Below, in pieces: positions 47,690 through 59,236 of a DNA stretch of 64,000 nt (position 1 is the first letter of the stretch; each line of letters begins with the position of its first letter). Source of the DNA: CAVUCH01 sp963697705 (GTDB lineage Bacteria > Acidobacteriota > Vicinamibacteria > Vicinamibacterales > JAENWD01); NCBI GenBank assembly GCA_963697705.1, contig CAVOPA010000017.1, positions 1,054,001 through 1,118,000 of the forward strand. Direction: 5' to 3'. Position numbers and translations under genes: made by a program. A model generated the notes under the pieces. That model did no database searches and was not told where the DNA came from. It was given only the letters and a program-made list of their open reading frames with translations.

Positions 47690-48697
47690 GTGAGCTTTCT
47701 CTTTGGTGTGTATCCCGGAGGTGCGGCGGGCAACGATGCGGGTGGACTGGCCAGCGGAGTTCCAGATGATGCCGCGTCGGTGCACGCGTTGCTTGACGAT
47801 CTTCAAGGGCCTGACGCAAAGCCGCTCTTGGTCAGGTGCTATGCGCCGTTCATGGACGAGGCGGGACCGGGCCGAACAGATATCGCGGCCCCGAGGCGCG
47901 GTGAGTTGTACGCGGTTAACGGGCGGCTGCTCGATCTCGTCCTGCAGTACCGATCCAGCTCCGGCGACATCGAGGGATATGCGGAGTTTGTCCGCAACGC
48001 CATCGAGCGGTACGGCGCCATGACCCGAACCGTGCAAATCACCGAGGAGCCAAACGTCACCGGCAATGCGATGCTCGACGGCGACTATCCGGATGTCCTT
48101 CGGGCGATCATGGCCGGAGTGCAGGCCGCAAACGGCGAAGCCAGTCGCCGCGGCTTCGGTCATCTGAGAATCGGCACGAATACCACTCCGCTGTTCGGTC
48201 CGTCAGCCGGCTTCTACACGGAGCTCGTGAAGGTCGGCGGCGCGGCCCTCGTCGAGGGACTCCACTACATCGGCTTGGACATGTTTCCCGATGTCTTCAG
48301 GTCCCTCGGCGACCAAACCATACGAACTGCCACGGCCGGTTTGCTCCGCTATCATCGCTGCGACGTACTGGAGCCCGCGGGGCTCGGTCACCTGCCGCTG
48401 CATGTCACCGAACACGGGTGGCCGACGGGGCCGGACCGGCCGCCAGACCGACAGGCGTCGATCATAAGAGATGTGATCGAATCCGTGCTGGAGCACAAGG
48501 ACGAGTTGGACATTGCCGCCTACGAACTGTTCTCGCTTCGTGACGCCGACAGCGGTAATCCGGACATGTTCCATCAGTTCGGCGTCATGACCGATGCATA
48601 CCTCCCGAAGGCGGCATACGGGGTCTTCAAGGATCACGTGCGCTCTGGCCCAGTGACGGCAAAGAGGCTCGACGCCAACGGTGCGGCAACGCCGTGA
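47690..48697 (+). CDS. TIM-barrel-like protein, possible glycoside hydrolase
   Basis: 335 residues, GTG start, AAAGGAG ribosome-binding site. SFLFGVYPGGAAGND opens the chain; KPLLVRCYAPFMDE, TVQITEEPNVTG (Glu after beta-4, catalytic-like), HLRIGTNTTPLFGPSAG, GLDMFPDVFRSLG, LHVTEHGWPTGPDRPPD (Glu-His-Gly, catalytic-nucleophile-like) and AAYELFSLRDADSGN run like the strands of a (beta/alpha)8 barrel with two conserved Glu. That is the pattern of clan GH-A glycosidases, but I cannot name a family. Directly coupled to the padR gene, so probably its target. No signal peptide. Confidence 0.55.
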   Translation: MSFLFGVYPGGAAGNDAGGLASGVPDDAASVHALLDDLQGPDAKPLLVRCYAPFMDEAGPGRTDIAAPRRGELYAVNGRLLDLVLQYRSSSGDIEGYAEFVRNAIERYGAMTRTVQITEEPNVTGNAMLDGDYPDVLRAIMAGVQAANGEASRRGFGHLRIGTNTTPLFGPSAGFYTELVKVGGAALVEGLHYIGLDMFPDVFRSLGDQTIRTATAGLLRYHRCDVLEPAGLGHLPLHVTEHGWPTGPDRPPDRQASIIRDVIESVLEHKDELDIAAYELFSLRDADSGNPDMFHQFGVMTDAYLPKAAYGVFKDHVRSGPVTAKRLDANGAATP

Positions 48698-48960
48698 TTG
48701 ACGAGAAGGCCCCAGAGATTTCCGCGTGCGATTCTGACTCCATGTAGACCAAGTCCGTTTCGGACATCGCCCAGTGCGGCCTGACTGCGGCAAGCTACTG
48801 ACGAAAAATGATCTAACAGACGAGCGACTAATTAGCCACGCAAGTAGTTGATTCTAGTGATCTTGCGGAATGGCTCGCCGCACCGGACGATCTCCACACC
48901 TGGCTCATCCGTGACGCCGCCTGAATTCGAGAAGAGACCCGTGCCGCGCTACCATCGAGC

Positions 48961-51399
48961 ATGCTCGAGCGCTGGGGGCAGGATCTTCGCTTGGCGGTCA
49001 CTTCGCTGTCGCGCGCGCGGGGATTCAGCGCCGTCGCGATCACCACCCTCGCGCTCGGCATCGCCGGCGTCACGGTCATGTTCACGCTGGTCGAGGGCGT
49101 GCTGCTGCGCCGCTGGCCGGTTCACGACCAGTCGCGGCTGATCGTGGCGTGGAAGCAGCTGCCCGCTTCAGGGTTCGATCACTATCCCTTCGGCGAAACC
49201 GAGATCGAGGAAGTCGCGCGCTCCAGCCGATTGCTCGAGAGCGCCGCGGGCGTGACACGCACCGGGGTCTTTCGCTGGGTCCTTCTCGAGAATGGCGAGT
49301 CGAGCTATATCAACGGCGCGCCCGTCACCGGCGGCTTCTTCAAGGTCCTCGGCACGCGCGCGGCGATCGGCCGCGAGCTCACTCCGAGCGACGATATCTC
49401 CGGCGCTGAACCTGTCGTCGTGATCAGCGACGGGCTGTGGCGGCGGCGCTACGGCTCGAGCCGCGACATTGTCGGCCGACGGCTGCACATGGACGAGCAG
49501 GCGTTCACGATCGTCGGCGTCATGCCTCCTGGCATCGACTACCCGCGGGGCGTCGAGGTGTGGCGACCATCGGGTACGATGCCTACCGACGGCCCCTTTG
49601 GCGATGCGGCGCGGCGCGAGGTCGACCTGATCGCCCGCCTTCGATCTGGCGTCACGCCTGAGCAGCTGACCAGCGAGCTGACGAGCCTGACGCGGCAGTT
49701 CGAAAGGGAAGGGCGCCGCGACGTGCCCCGGGGACTCACGCCCATCGTGCGGAGCTTCGACGACACGACCGTCGGCGACATGCGCAAGCCGGTCCTCGTC
49801 CTGTTTGCCGCCGTCGGCCTGCTGTTGATGATTGCCTGCGCCAACGTCGCCAACCTGCTGTTGATGCGTGCCGAGTCGCGACAACGTGAGCTGGCCGTCC
49901 GCACCGCGCTCGGCGCCAGCCGATCTCGGATCGTCCGCCAGGTGCTGATGGAAAGCGGCGCGTTGGCAACGGTCGCCTGTGCCATCGGACTGGCGCTGAC
50001 GCTGGTGGCGCTGCGGCCGCTCATGCGTCTCATTCCGACAGAATTGCCGCGGCCCGAATGGATCCGGATCGATCCGCCCGTCGTGCTGTTCACCGTGCTC
50101 GTCGCGCTTGCCGCGTCGCTATGCGCCGGCGTTCTCCCCGCCGTCTTCTCGGTTCGCACGGACGTGTTCGCGCAGCTGCGTCTCGGCGGCCGCGGGCTCA
50201 CGACGCCGGCCAGCCGCTTCGGCCGTCGAGCCCTGGTCGTGTCGCAAGTGGCGCTCGCGGTGATGATTCTCGTGATGGCTGGCTTGCTGACCCAGAGCGT
50301 GAGCCGACTGCAGTCGCTCGACCTCGGCCTCTCGCCTGACGCGCTGGCATTCGTCGAACTGGCTCTGCCGGAGAAGAAGTACGCCGATCCGACGAAACAC
50401 GCCCAGTTTCTCGACGAGTTGATCGGGCGCCTCGATCGCGAGCCCACCATCACCGCGGTCACGCCGGTCAACGTGCCACCGTTTGCTGGAATCGGCGGCT
50501 GGGACGTGCCGCACTTCGCCGCCGAAGGGCAGGACGCGTCGCGCGTCGAGGCCAATTCGTCGCTCAATCTCGAGTCGGTCTTTCCGGGCTACTTCGAGAC
50601 GTTCGGCATCGTCCTGCAGCGCGGGCGGGCATTCACGACTGGCGATCGGCGGGACGGCCTTCGCGTCGCGATCGTCAGCGCCGACGTGGCGCGGGTGACG
50701 TGGCCGGGCCAGGATCCGATTGGCAAACGGTTGAAGATGGGCGGCAGCGATTCGCGCGACCCGTGGTGGACCGTTGTCGGTGTCGCCATGCCCACGCGCT
50801 ATCGCGAGTTGACCAGACCGCGACCGACGCTCTACGTCCCGGCGGCCCAGTTCCAGATGACCGCCGCGATGCTCGCGCTGCGGACAACCGCGTCCTTGGA
50901 TCACGTCGGGCGGCTGACGCGCGCGATCGTTCAGGACATCGATGCCGGTGTCCATGTGATGCACGTGCAATCCTTCAGTGGCATGCTCGACGCGCCGCTT
51001 GCGGGCCCTCGCTTCAGCATGCGCCTGGCCGCAACCTTTGCCATCCTCGCGTTGACCCTCACCGCGGTCGGCCTCTACGCCGTCATGGCGGCCTCCGTAC
51101 GCCAGCGCGATCGCGAGATTGGCATTCGGATCGCCCTTGGCGCTTCGTCGAACAGCGTCAGGCGGCTCGTCTTCGGCGAGGGGTTGCGGCTCGCCGGAGC
51201 CGGTGCGGCAATCGGTGCCGCCGGAGCCGTCGCGGGTGCCAGGCTGATGCAGAGTCTCTTGTTCGAAACCGCCGCGCTCAACGCGGCGATGGTCGTCGCC
51301 GCCGTTGTGGTACTGCTGACAGCCTGCGGCGCGGCTTGCTACATCCCCGTGCGCCGAGCCACCGGCATCGATCCGCTGTTGCTGCTGCACGCGGAATAG
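48961..51399 (+). CDS. ADOP-type ABC transporter permease
   Basis: 812 residues, ATG start, no prefix domain. First MacB core/FtsX module: GFSAVAITTLALGIAGVTVM, then VLVLFAAVGLLLMIACANVA with RELAVRTALGASRSRIVRQ; second module: RRALVVSQVALAVMILVMAG, AATFAILALTLTAVGLYAVM with REIGIRIALGASSNSVRRL. It is the second orphan permease of the window and, unlike the one at 10563, has no adjacent PadR directly before it (a padR pair lies 1.3 kb upstream). No ATPase partner in view. Substrate unknown. Confidence 0.92.
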   Translation: MLERWGQDLRLAVTSLSRARGFSAVAITTLALGIAGVTVMFTLVEGVLLRRWPVHDQSRLIVAWKQLPASGFDHYPFGETEIEEVARSSRLLESAAGVTRTGVFRWVLLENGESSYINGAPVTGGFFKVLGTRAAIGRELTPSDDISGAEPVVVISDGLWRRRYGSSRDIVGRRLHMDEQAFTIVGVMPPGIDYPRGVEVWRPSGTMPTDGPFGDAARREVDLIARLRSGVTPEQLTSELTSLTRQFEREGRRDVPRGLTPIVRSFDDTTVGDMRKPVLVLFAAVGLLLMIACANVANLLLMRAESRQRELAVRTALGASRSRIVRQVLMESGALATVACAIGLALTLVALRPLMRLIPTELPRPEWIRIDPPVVLFTVLVALAASLCAGVLPAVFSVRTDVFAQLRLGGRGLTTPASRFGRRALVVSQVALAVMILVMAGLLTQSVSRLQSLDLGLSPDALAFVELALPEKKYADPTKHAQFLDELIGRLDREPTITAVTPVNVPPFAGIGGWDVPHFAAEGQDASRVEANSSLNLESVFPGYFETFGIVLQRGRAFTTGDRRDGLRVAIVSADVARVTWPGQDPIGKRLKMGGSDSRDPWWTVVGVAMPTRYRELTRPRPTLYVPAAQFQMTAAMLALRTTASLDHVGRLTRAIVQDIDAGVHVMHVQSFSGMLDAPLAGPRFSMRLAATFAILALTLTAVGLYAVMAASVRQRDREIGIRIALGASSNSVRRLVFGEGLRLAGAGAAIGAAGAVAGARLMQSLLFETAALNAAMVVAAVVVLLTACGAACYIPVRRATGIDPLLLLHAE

Positions 51400-51457
51400 T
51401 CGCCCGCACGCTGTACCTAGCGGGGCGCCGTTCGGCCGCCGCATCACCGGCTTGCAC

Positions 51458-51895
51458 TCACGGCATCTTTACTTCAACGAGTTCTTTCAAACAAGAAAGT
51501 ACATCCGGACCCTCATCTCCACCAGTCGATTCATTGGGTGCGGAGGGGCGTGGGTCTTCCTGACGCACGAGCAGGGAAGTAACTCCTTCGCTCTCGGTCA
51601 ACTCGTATGTCATGAAGAAGTAGTGCTCTGGAATGTCTTGCAGATCGGGGCGAGAGAAGAACAGTGAGTACTTCAGGCGTGACTCCGGTAAGAACTCAAG
51701 AACGTTACCCTTCTGTTCAAATATTCGCCCGTTCCATTCGTTGCGGAAGATGATAGGAGTTCCGACCTCCCATGTTGTCAGCAGATCAGAGCCGTACTGC
51801 CATTGCTTGACCAGATCAGGTACGGTCAAGGCCAGCCAGACTTTCTTTGTGGGTGCAATAATCTTGACAATTGAGTCGGATGTTTTCACTTGCAC
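51458..51895 (-). CDS. SRPBCC/AHSA1-like protein
   Basis: 145 residues, GTG start. DSIVKIIAPTKKVWLALTVP, VKQWQYGSDLLTTWEVGTPI and FLPESRLKYSLFFSRPDLQD follow the SRPBCC/AHSA1 helix-grip fold: an N-terminal strand, then VW..LT.P..V..W. The codon use and lower GC (many AT-rich codons) stand out from the neighbours, a hint of lateral transfer. Function unknown; related proteins respond to stress. Confidence 0.75.
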   Translation of the reverse strand: MQVKTSDSIVKIIAPTKKVWLALTVPDLVKQWQYGSDLLTTWEVGTPIIFRNEWNGRIFEQKGNVLEFLPESRLKYSLFFSRPDLQDIPEHYFFMTYELTESEGVTSLLVRQEDPRPSAPNESTGGDEGPDVLSCLKELVEVKMP

Positions 51896-52231
51896 GTCTC
51901 CAAGATGGTCGTTGTTGGCCTACGCTCGCATTGCCAGGTGTCGCAACTGGCGCCGAGTCGCCGCGGCGACTCGCGACGATGTGGAGGCGGACCATCCCGC
52001 GCTAGCTGCCGCGCGCTGGGCAAGACATTCTGGTTCGAGCGGCACAGATTCGCGCTTTCGTACCGTGCCTTGATCCGAGCGAGCCGAACATATCCCGGAC
52101 GATCTTGCGAGGCTCACAGCATAACGTCAAACCGGCCTGCTCGAAGAATGTGCACAGCTTCGAACGGCGACAGGGACTGATCGAGGAAGCGGGCTCCCGT
52201 AAGACCTTGATCAGGTCGACCTGGAGCCATC
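51896..52231. other. Spacer
   Basis: About 335 bp with no supported gene. Confidence 0.4.
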
Positions 52232-54292
<2,061 letters not shown>

Positions 54293-54304
54293 CGTCTATC
54301 CCCT

Positions 54305-54400
54305 TCACAATCTCTCCGCATGCCAAGCGACGTGATCGGGCATGAACGTCGAGATGAAATGATAGCTGTGGTCGTACCCCCGGCTGGTGGCGCAATGAGA
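54305..54400 (-). pseudogene. C-terminal remnant of S-formylglutathione hydrolase
   Basis: CATSRGYDHSYHFISTFMPD followed by HVAWHAERL and a stop. This is the C-terminal signature of S-formylglutathione hydrolase (GYDHSYYFI...F...H...HA..L) with the catalytic His of DHSY. Nothing of the remaining ~250 residues is found upstream in the same frame, so only the last ~32 codons survive. Confidence 0.6.
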
Positions 54401-54696
54401 GCGCGATGCCACTCGAAGGCGCGTTTGTCGACGAGCGGGCCCTCCTGCAGCCAACACCAGGCTACATGCGCCTCGTCAAGGATCGCATCCTCCATGTGTG
54501 AGTGGAACGAAGCCGCAGGCCTGGGCGGTCTGGGCGGGTTCTACGGCGCGACGCTCATCGAGCGCGCCATCGCGCGACGCGGCGTGGCCAACAGGTGAGC
54601 GGCGACAGCCGCGTTCACCACGCAGAGTCGTTCGTGACGGCCGACGATGCGCCGAACGTCCGACCGAGGGGATCAGCTTCGGTGAGAGCGATGCGG

Positions 54697-55323
54697 CTAT
54701 GCAGCCGTCACGTAGGCCCCGTTGCGGAAGACGATGCCCGTGCTGTGCTCGGGCGCCTTGTCGAGCTCGATGCCGAGACGGTCGAGTGACGGCTTCAAGA
54801 ACGCGACCGCGTTGTCCGTCACGGCCCGCTCCACGGTGTTCCGGGGGATGCCCCAGTTCGTCGCCAGGTTCATGCACTCGACGAGCGAGGTGCACGACCC
54901 GCTCGGGTCATACGATCGCACTCGCCCCGCGTCGTCAAGTCGTACCTCGAAATCGCGTCCCCACAGGTGCGCCTTCGTGGGCACCGGAGCGCCGATGAGC
55001 GGGCTCTCGTCGGCGACGAAGATCACCTTGTCTGGCCCCTTGCCGTCCACCATCAGCGTGACGGCGTATTCCGGCACGTGGATGCCGTTGGGGATCACCA
55101 TCGAGTACATCCGGCGGTCGGTGAACTGCGCGATCATCCGGAGATCCTTGGCCGCGATCTTGTCCCGCGTGGCGGCGTTCAAGACATGAATGAAGCCAGT
55201 CGCGCCGGCCTGGATCCCTGCCTGGATGTCTTCTATCTCCGGGCGCACGGCCGTCGAGGCGTCAATCTGAACGCCTCGCTCGTTGGTGTTGACGGCCTTC
55301 AGCCACCCTGTCCGTCTGTCCAA
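54697..55323 (-). pseudogene. Truncated NagA-like amidohydrolase (C-terminal half)
   Basis: 208 residues from a TTG, which is an arbitrary start. AGIQAGATGFIHVLNAATRD, YSMVIPNGIHVPEYAVTLMV, KVIFVADESPLIGAPVP (active-site Asp) and YDPSGSCTSLVECMNLATNW match the C-terminal half of N-acetylglucosamine-6-phosphate deacetylase-like proteins. The N-terminal metal-binding HxH region is absent; the open frame runs straight into the end of the small gene at 55299-55541. Probably inactive. Confidence 0.55.
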
Positions 55324-55541
55324 TGTGCCGGAGGGGTTTCGATCAGCTCCGTATCCTCTGGTCCGCAGTTGTTCCCCTCAGAGTCCGTGTATCCGATGAG
55401 TGTGCCCTCTTCGTCATGCACGTCGATTTTGAACGTGACCACGTGCCCCATACGGTCGAACGCACCCTCATCCACGCTGTGCGAGTGCAGCATCCGAACG
55501 CCCGTCACAAGCAGCCCGGTGTTCTTGTTGATGAGGAACAT
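55299..55541 (-). CDS. Small hypothetical protein
   Basis: 80 residues, MFLINKNTGLLVTGVRMLHS, then GHVVTFKIDVHDEEGTLIGY, beta-rich and acidic at the end. It has a strong ribosome-binding site (GGAGGTGG). No similarity recognised. It is bounded by truncated genes on both sides, so it may be cargo of a lost element. Confidence 0.6.
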   Translation of the reverse strand: MFLINKNTGLLVTGVRMLHSHSVDEGAFDRMGHVVTFKIDVHDEEGTLIGYTDSEGNNCGPEDTELIETPPAHWTDGQGG

Positions 55542-55749
55542 CGACCACCTCCGGTTTGTGTCTGGCCCAGCTTACCAGCGTAGGCGACCCGGCGTGGCTG
55601 TATCCGGCGCTCCTCAAGCTGGAGCAGATGGGGTGGATCTCGGCCAAATGGGGAAAGCAAGCGCCGGACGGGTAGTCGTCGGAAGGCGGCCGCGAGCGCG
55701 GAGGGACGGGGCAGAAATCGAAAGAGGCTGCAGCACTCTGGCCACGGCG

Positions 55750-55755
55750 TATAAT
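55750..55755 (+). promoter_or_regulatory. -10 box of the truncated kinase gene
   Basis: TATAAT, 15 bases before the kinase ATG at 55771. No good -35 was found. Confidence 0.4.
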
Positions 55756-55770
55756 CCCGCGCACTCCAAC

Positions 55771-55827
55771 ATGCCCCTCGGCCCTGGCTCTCGGCTCGAC
55801 GCCTACGAGATCGTGCGCCCCCTCGGT
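55771..55827 (+). pseudogene. N-terminal stub of a Ser/Thr protein kinase
   Basis: MPLGPGSRLDAYEIVRPLG is the typical opening of Acidobacteriota PknB-like kinases, just before the G-loop. Homology stops after the 19th codon, where the integrase sequence begins. Confidence 0.6.
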
Positions 55828-57017
55828 ACGGAAAACGAAGCGAGGGAAACGCGAGGGCAACATCCGGGAACGCGAGGACGGCATCTACGAAGCGAGGGTG
55901 CTGCTTGGCTACCGGGAAGGCAAGCCTGTCAGCGCCCAGCTACTACGGCAAGACGAGAGCATCGGTCACGCAGAAAATCCAGAAGGCAGTGAAGGACTGG
56001 GGCCGCGGCGTGATTGTGCGGCGGGCAGTCACAGACCGTGGAGCAGTTCCTTGACGCTTGGATTGAGGACACCGCCAAGCCTCGCCTCAGAGCTCGGACC
56101 TTCGCGGGATACAAGCATCACGTTGAAGAGAACCTCGTGCCGGGCCTCGGCAAGCTGCCCCTACGTCAGCTGACACCGCAACATGTGCAGCGGCTCCTCA
56201 ACGAGAAGTCGGCTGGAGGGCTCGCACCGCGGACAGTCGCTGGCATTCGCGCAGTTCTGCGTGCGGCACTCAATGACGCCGTGGCCTGGAACATCATTGA
56301 CCGAAACCCCGCGCAGCACGTTCGACCTCCCAGAGCGGTCCGGACGGAGACGGTCACGCTCTCGCCCGAGCAAGCGCGGAAGCTGCTCGACGCCGTTAAG
56401 GGGCATTGGCTTGGTCCGTTCATGTCTGTCGCACTAGCAGTCGGGTTGCGGCTGGGCGAAGCATTGGGGCTCGGCTGGGATGCGGTGGATTTGGAAAGAA
56501 GACGCTACGGGTCGTTCGGTCGCTTCAGCGGGTGAGCGTCGAGGGTCAGCCGAACCAAGTGGAGTTGGTTCGTTCCACCCGCAAGGGGAAGAAGAGTCGA
56601 CTGGAATTTGTCGAGCCGAAGAGTCGAACGAGTCGGAGGACCGTCAGCCTCCCAGCGTTCGCGGTCAAGACGCTCAAGGAGCATCGGACCAAACAGAAGA
56701 TCCAGCACATGGCGGCGGGCAGCGACTGGTTGGACACCGGCTTGGTGTTCACCACGCCGACTGGCGGTGCCCTCGATGACAGCAAGGTGCGGAAGGAATT
56801 CCTCGCGGTGCTGGAGAAGGCGCAACTCCCTCGCCTCCGTCTTCACGATCTCAGGCACACCTGCGCGACCCTGCTGATTGCCCAAGGGGCTCACCCCCGC
56901 ATTGTGATGGAGACCCTTGGGCACAGCCAGATCAGCATCACGATGGACCTCTACTCGCATGTGACAGCCCCTATGCAAGCAGAAGCTGCCGACAAGATGG
57001 ACGCAGCCATCGGATGA
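55826..57017 (+). pseudogene. Tyrosine integrase, three frameshifts
   Basis: Reassembled, ~395 residues. N-terminal arm-binding part GNIREREDGIYEARVLLGYR, then SYYGKTRASVTQKIQKAVKD in the next frame, then the core-binding domain SQTVEQFLDAWIEDTAKPRL in a third. The catalytic domain has AVGLRLGEALGLGWDAVDL (first Arg), LRLHDLRHTCATLLIAQGA (His-x-x-Arg) and ETLGHSQISITMDLYSHVT (His and Tyr nucleophile). Breaks are +1 at about 55943, +1 at about 56012 and -1 at 56495-56497. No ATG was seen for the first part. It ends 85 bp from the 3' end of tRNA-Lys, the usual place for such an integrase. Confidence 0.82.
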
Positions 57018-57104
57018 GCGGCTGATTGGGGTAGTAATTGGGGTAGTCCAGCCAATCCGACCGGGAATCCGAGGCTAAATCGCCAGGTTTGCTAAGGAAA
57101 GTGG

Positions 57105-57177
57105 TGAGCCCGGAAGGAATCGAACCTTCAACCTACAGATTAAGAGTCTGCTGCTCTGCCAGTTGAGCTACGGGCCC
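57105..57177 (-). tRNA. tRNA-Lys(CTT)
   Basis: 73 bases plus an encoded CCA (57104-57102). Acceptor GGGCCCG/CGGGCTC, anticodon loop CTCTTAA with CTT, T-loop GGTTCGATTCC. The 3' end faces the integrase gene. Confidence 0.95.
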
Positions 57178-57267
57178 ACATCGAGGTGGGTGGCCGCGTC
57201 GGCGCGACCGTGGCATTCAGTTGTTCGACCTCGCCGCCCTCGCACGCGAGCGCGTGCAAAGCGCGGA

Positions 57268-57461
57268 TGGCGCCCGACAGGATTCGAACCCGTTCGCGTC
57301 GTCGTCGGGCGGCGCGACAGGACCTGAAACCTGCAGGGAGAGACAGCTTGCCACCGCCAAGGTGGCGCACCTGACAGGATTCGAACCTGCTCGCGTCGTC
57401 ATCGGCGGCGCGGCAGGACCTAAAACCTGCAGGGAGAGACAGCTTGCCACCGGCAAGGTGG

Positions 57462-57470
<9 letters not shown>
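57268..57470. repeat. Two imperfect ~95-bp repeats of a tRNA 3' half
   Basis: Segments at ~57268 and ~57362 each resemble the T-arm and acceptor end of tRNA-Arg (GGCGC..C.GACAGGATTCGAACC on the plus strand), spaced 94 and 97 bp from each other and from the real tRNA-Arg(CCG) end at 57459. Between them lies a conserved CCTGCAGGGAGAGACAGCTT stretch. No 5' tRNA halves are present. Confidence 0.65.
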
Positions 57471-57535
<65 letters not shown>

Positions 57536-57594
57536 ATTCTGTCTGCTTCGTTCCGCCGCAGCTCGCGTTCGAGCTCGCCCAAGCACTCGAGCCC

Positions 57595-58150
57595 CACTCG
57601 CGTGGTGCGTGCCGCGCCAGGCGGTGTGCCTGAGTCCTGCCGGCCGCGGTGCGCGGGTGCCGCCTGCATCCGCGCCGCTCCGAGGACTCGAGCCCACTCG
57701 CGTGGTGCGTGCCGCGCCAGGCGGTGTGCCTGAGTCCTGCCGGCCGCGGTGCGCCGGTGCCGCCTGCATCCGCGCCGCTCCGAGGACTCGAGCCCACTCG
57801 CGTGGTGCGTGCCGCGCCAGGCGGTGTGCCTGAGTCCTGCCGGCCGCGGCGCGCCTGTGCCGCCTGCATCCGCGCCGCTCCGAGGACTCGAGCCCACTCG
57901 CGTGGTGCGTGCCGCGCCAGGCGGTGTGCCTGAGTCCTGCCGGCCGCGGCGCGCCTGTGCCGCCTGCCTCCGCGCCGCTCCGAGGACTCGAGCCCACTCG
58001 CGTGGTGCGTGCCGCGCCAGGCGGTGTGCCTGGTCCTGCCGGCCGCGGCGCGCCTGTGCCGCCTGCCTCCGCGCCGCTCCGAGGACTCGAGCCCACTCGC
58101 GTGGTGCGTGTCGCGCCACGCGGTGTGCCTGAGTCTTGCCGGCCGCGCCG
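57595..58150. repeat. 100-bp tandem repeat array, ~5.5 copies
   Basis: Units begin (CACTCGCGTGGTGCGTG) at 57595, 57695, 57795, 57895, 57995 and 58094, so the period is 100 bp with one 99. Copies differ at a few positions only. Each unit contains GAGTCCTGCCGGCCGCGG, which resembles the 3' half of the adjacent tRNA-Arg gene in reversed orientation, and GAGGACTCGAGCCC, resembling it in the other. It lies between two tRNA-Arg genes. The open frames across it are artefacts of the repeat. Confidence 0.88.
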
Positions 58151-58168
58151 GCGCGGGAAGCGCGTTGG

Positions 58169-58242
<74 letters not shown>

Positions 58243-58300
58243 ACACGAACGCCAAGCATAGCGCGCGGCACGCGCGACGCGCAAGCCCGGACGGCTCACG

Positions 58301-58504
58301 ATGCGGACGTCGATGCGCCGGTTCACGCGGTTCACGAACGGGTGCGGCAAGACGCTGGCGAACCACACGGCGGCTGTGGCGCTGCACGACATGCACGACA
58401 ATTTCGCCCGCCTTTCACCAGTCGCTCCCCGTGACCCAGCGATGGAAACCGGGGTGGTGAATTACGCATGGAGCGTCGAGGCGATCGTGGGGCTTCTCGG
58501 TTAA
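58301..58504 (+). pseudogene. C-terminal remnant of an IS1-like transposase
   Basis: MRRFTRFTNGCGKTLANHTA, then MHDNFARLSPVAP and WSVEAIVGLLG. This follows the ending of IS1-like DDE transposases (MRRFTRLTNGFSKK..NH, ..Y.F.R.H...., WS...L). Only the last ~65 residues are present, next to a tRNA-Arg gene. Confidence 0.66.
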
Positions 58505-58523
58505 CCCGCAGGCCGGAGGGCGG

Positions 58524-59000
58524 ATGGGGACAACGCCGCGCACGTTTCAGTCGAAAACGGGCCGCTGGCTGGTCGCCGTGCTAATGGTCAATGCTTCGAC
58601 GCTCGCCGTCGTGGGCACCGTGACAATCCTCGCACTCTCCGGCCGATGGCGCTGGGTTCCGGCATTGAGCCTGTTCGTCGGTGCGGCCTGCGAAGTCTGG
58701 ATGCTGCGATCAACCCGCTGCATTCTCGAGGACCAGCACATTCGTGTGCTCTGCGGTCCGTTCCGGCGCCTGATTCCCATTCGTCAGATCCGCTCCGTCA
58801 CTTCCACACGAAGGGCTCTCGCCGGTCCGGCGCTCTCGTTGGATCGTCTTCGGATCGATTACGCGGGACGTCTGATTCTGATCTCTCCGCTTGCGAAAGA
58901 CGAGTTCTTGGTCGCGCTCTCGGAGCTACGCGCGGTATCCGCCGGCGATTATTCAACTGACCCAACTAGCGAGCCGCCAAAGGGCTGCGCTCGAGGGTAA
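58524..59000 (+). CDS. Small membrane protein with PH-like domain
   Basis: 158 residues. Two membrane helices (WLVAVLMVNASTLAVVGTVTILALSG and VPALSLFVGAACEVWML) followed by a small beta domain (TRCILEDQHIRVLCGPFRRL IPIRQIRSVTSTRRAL, LSLDRLRIDYAGRLILISP) typical of bacterial PH-domain proteins (bPH_6-like). Probably peripheral to membrane organisation. No partner nearby; the next gene is unrelated. Confidence 0.72.
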   Translation: MGTTPRTFQSKTGRWLVAVLMVNASTLAVVGTVTILALSGRWRWVPALSLFVGAACEVWMLRSTRCILEDQHIRVLCGPFRRLIPIRQIRSVTSTRRALAGPALSLDRLRIDYAGRLILISPLAKDEFLVALSELRAVSAGDYSTDPTSEPPKGCARG

Positions 59001-59236
59001 GCGCCGTGCGAATGGCCGCAAGGCGCCAGCCACCTGGAAAAGCGAAGAAGCCGGCGCAACAAGCCGCGTGCCAGCCGGGCTACTTGCCGGTTTCAAACTT
59101 GACCACTACCTGGCGCTGCCACCCGTCCACTGGGGCTGAACCGTGCCGCCTCAAGGACATGCCGCAGTGACCGACTGGGCGTCAACGCACCTCCGCTGGT
59201 CTGCGCTTTGCTGCGTTCGGCGCCGAGGAGACGCCG

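Noticed and set aside
57595..58150. CRISPR-like array
   Set aside because: Units are contiguous with no variable spacers and there are no cas genes.
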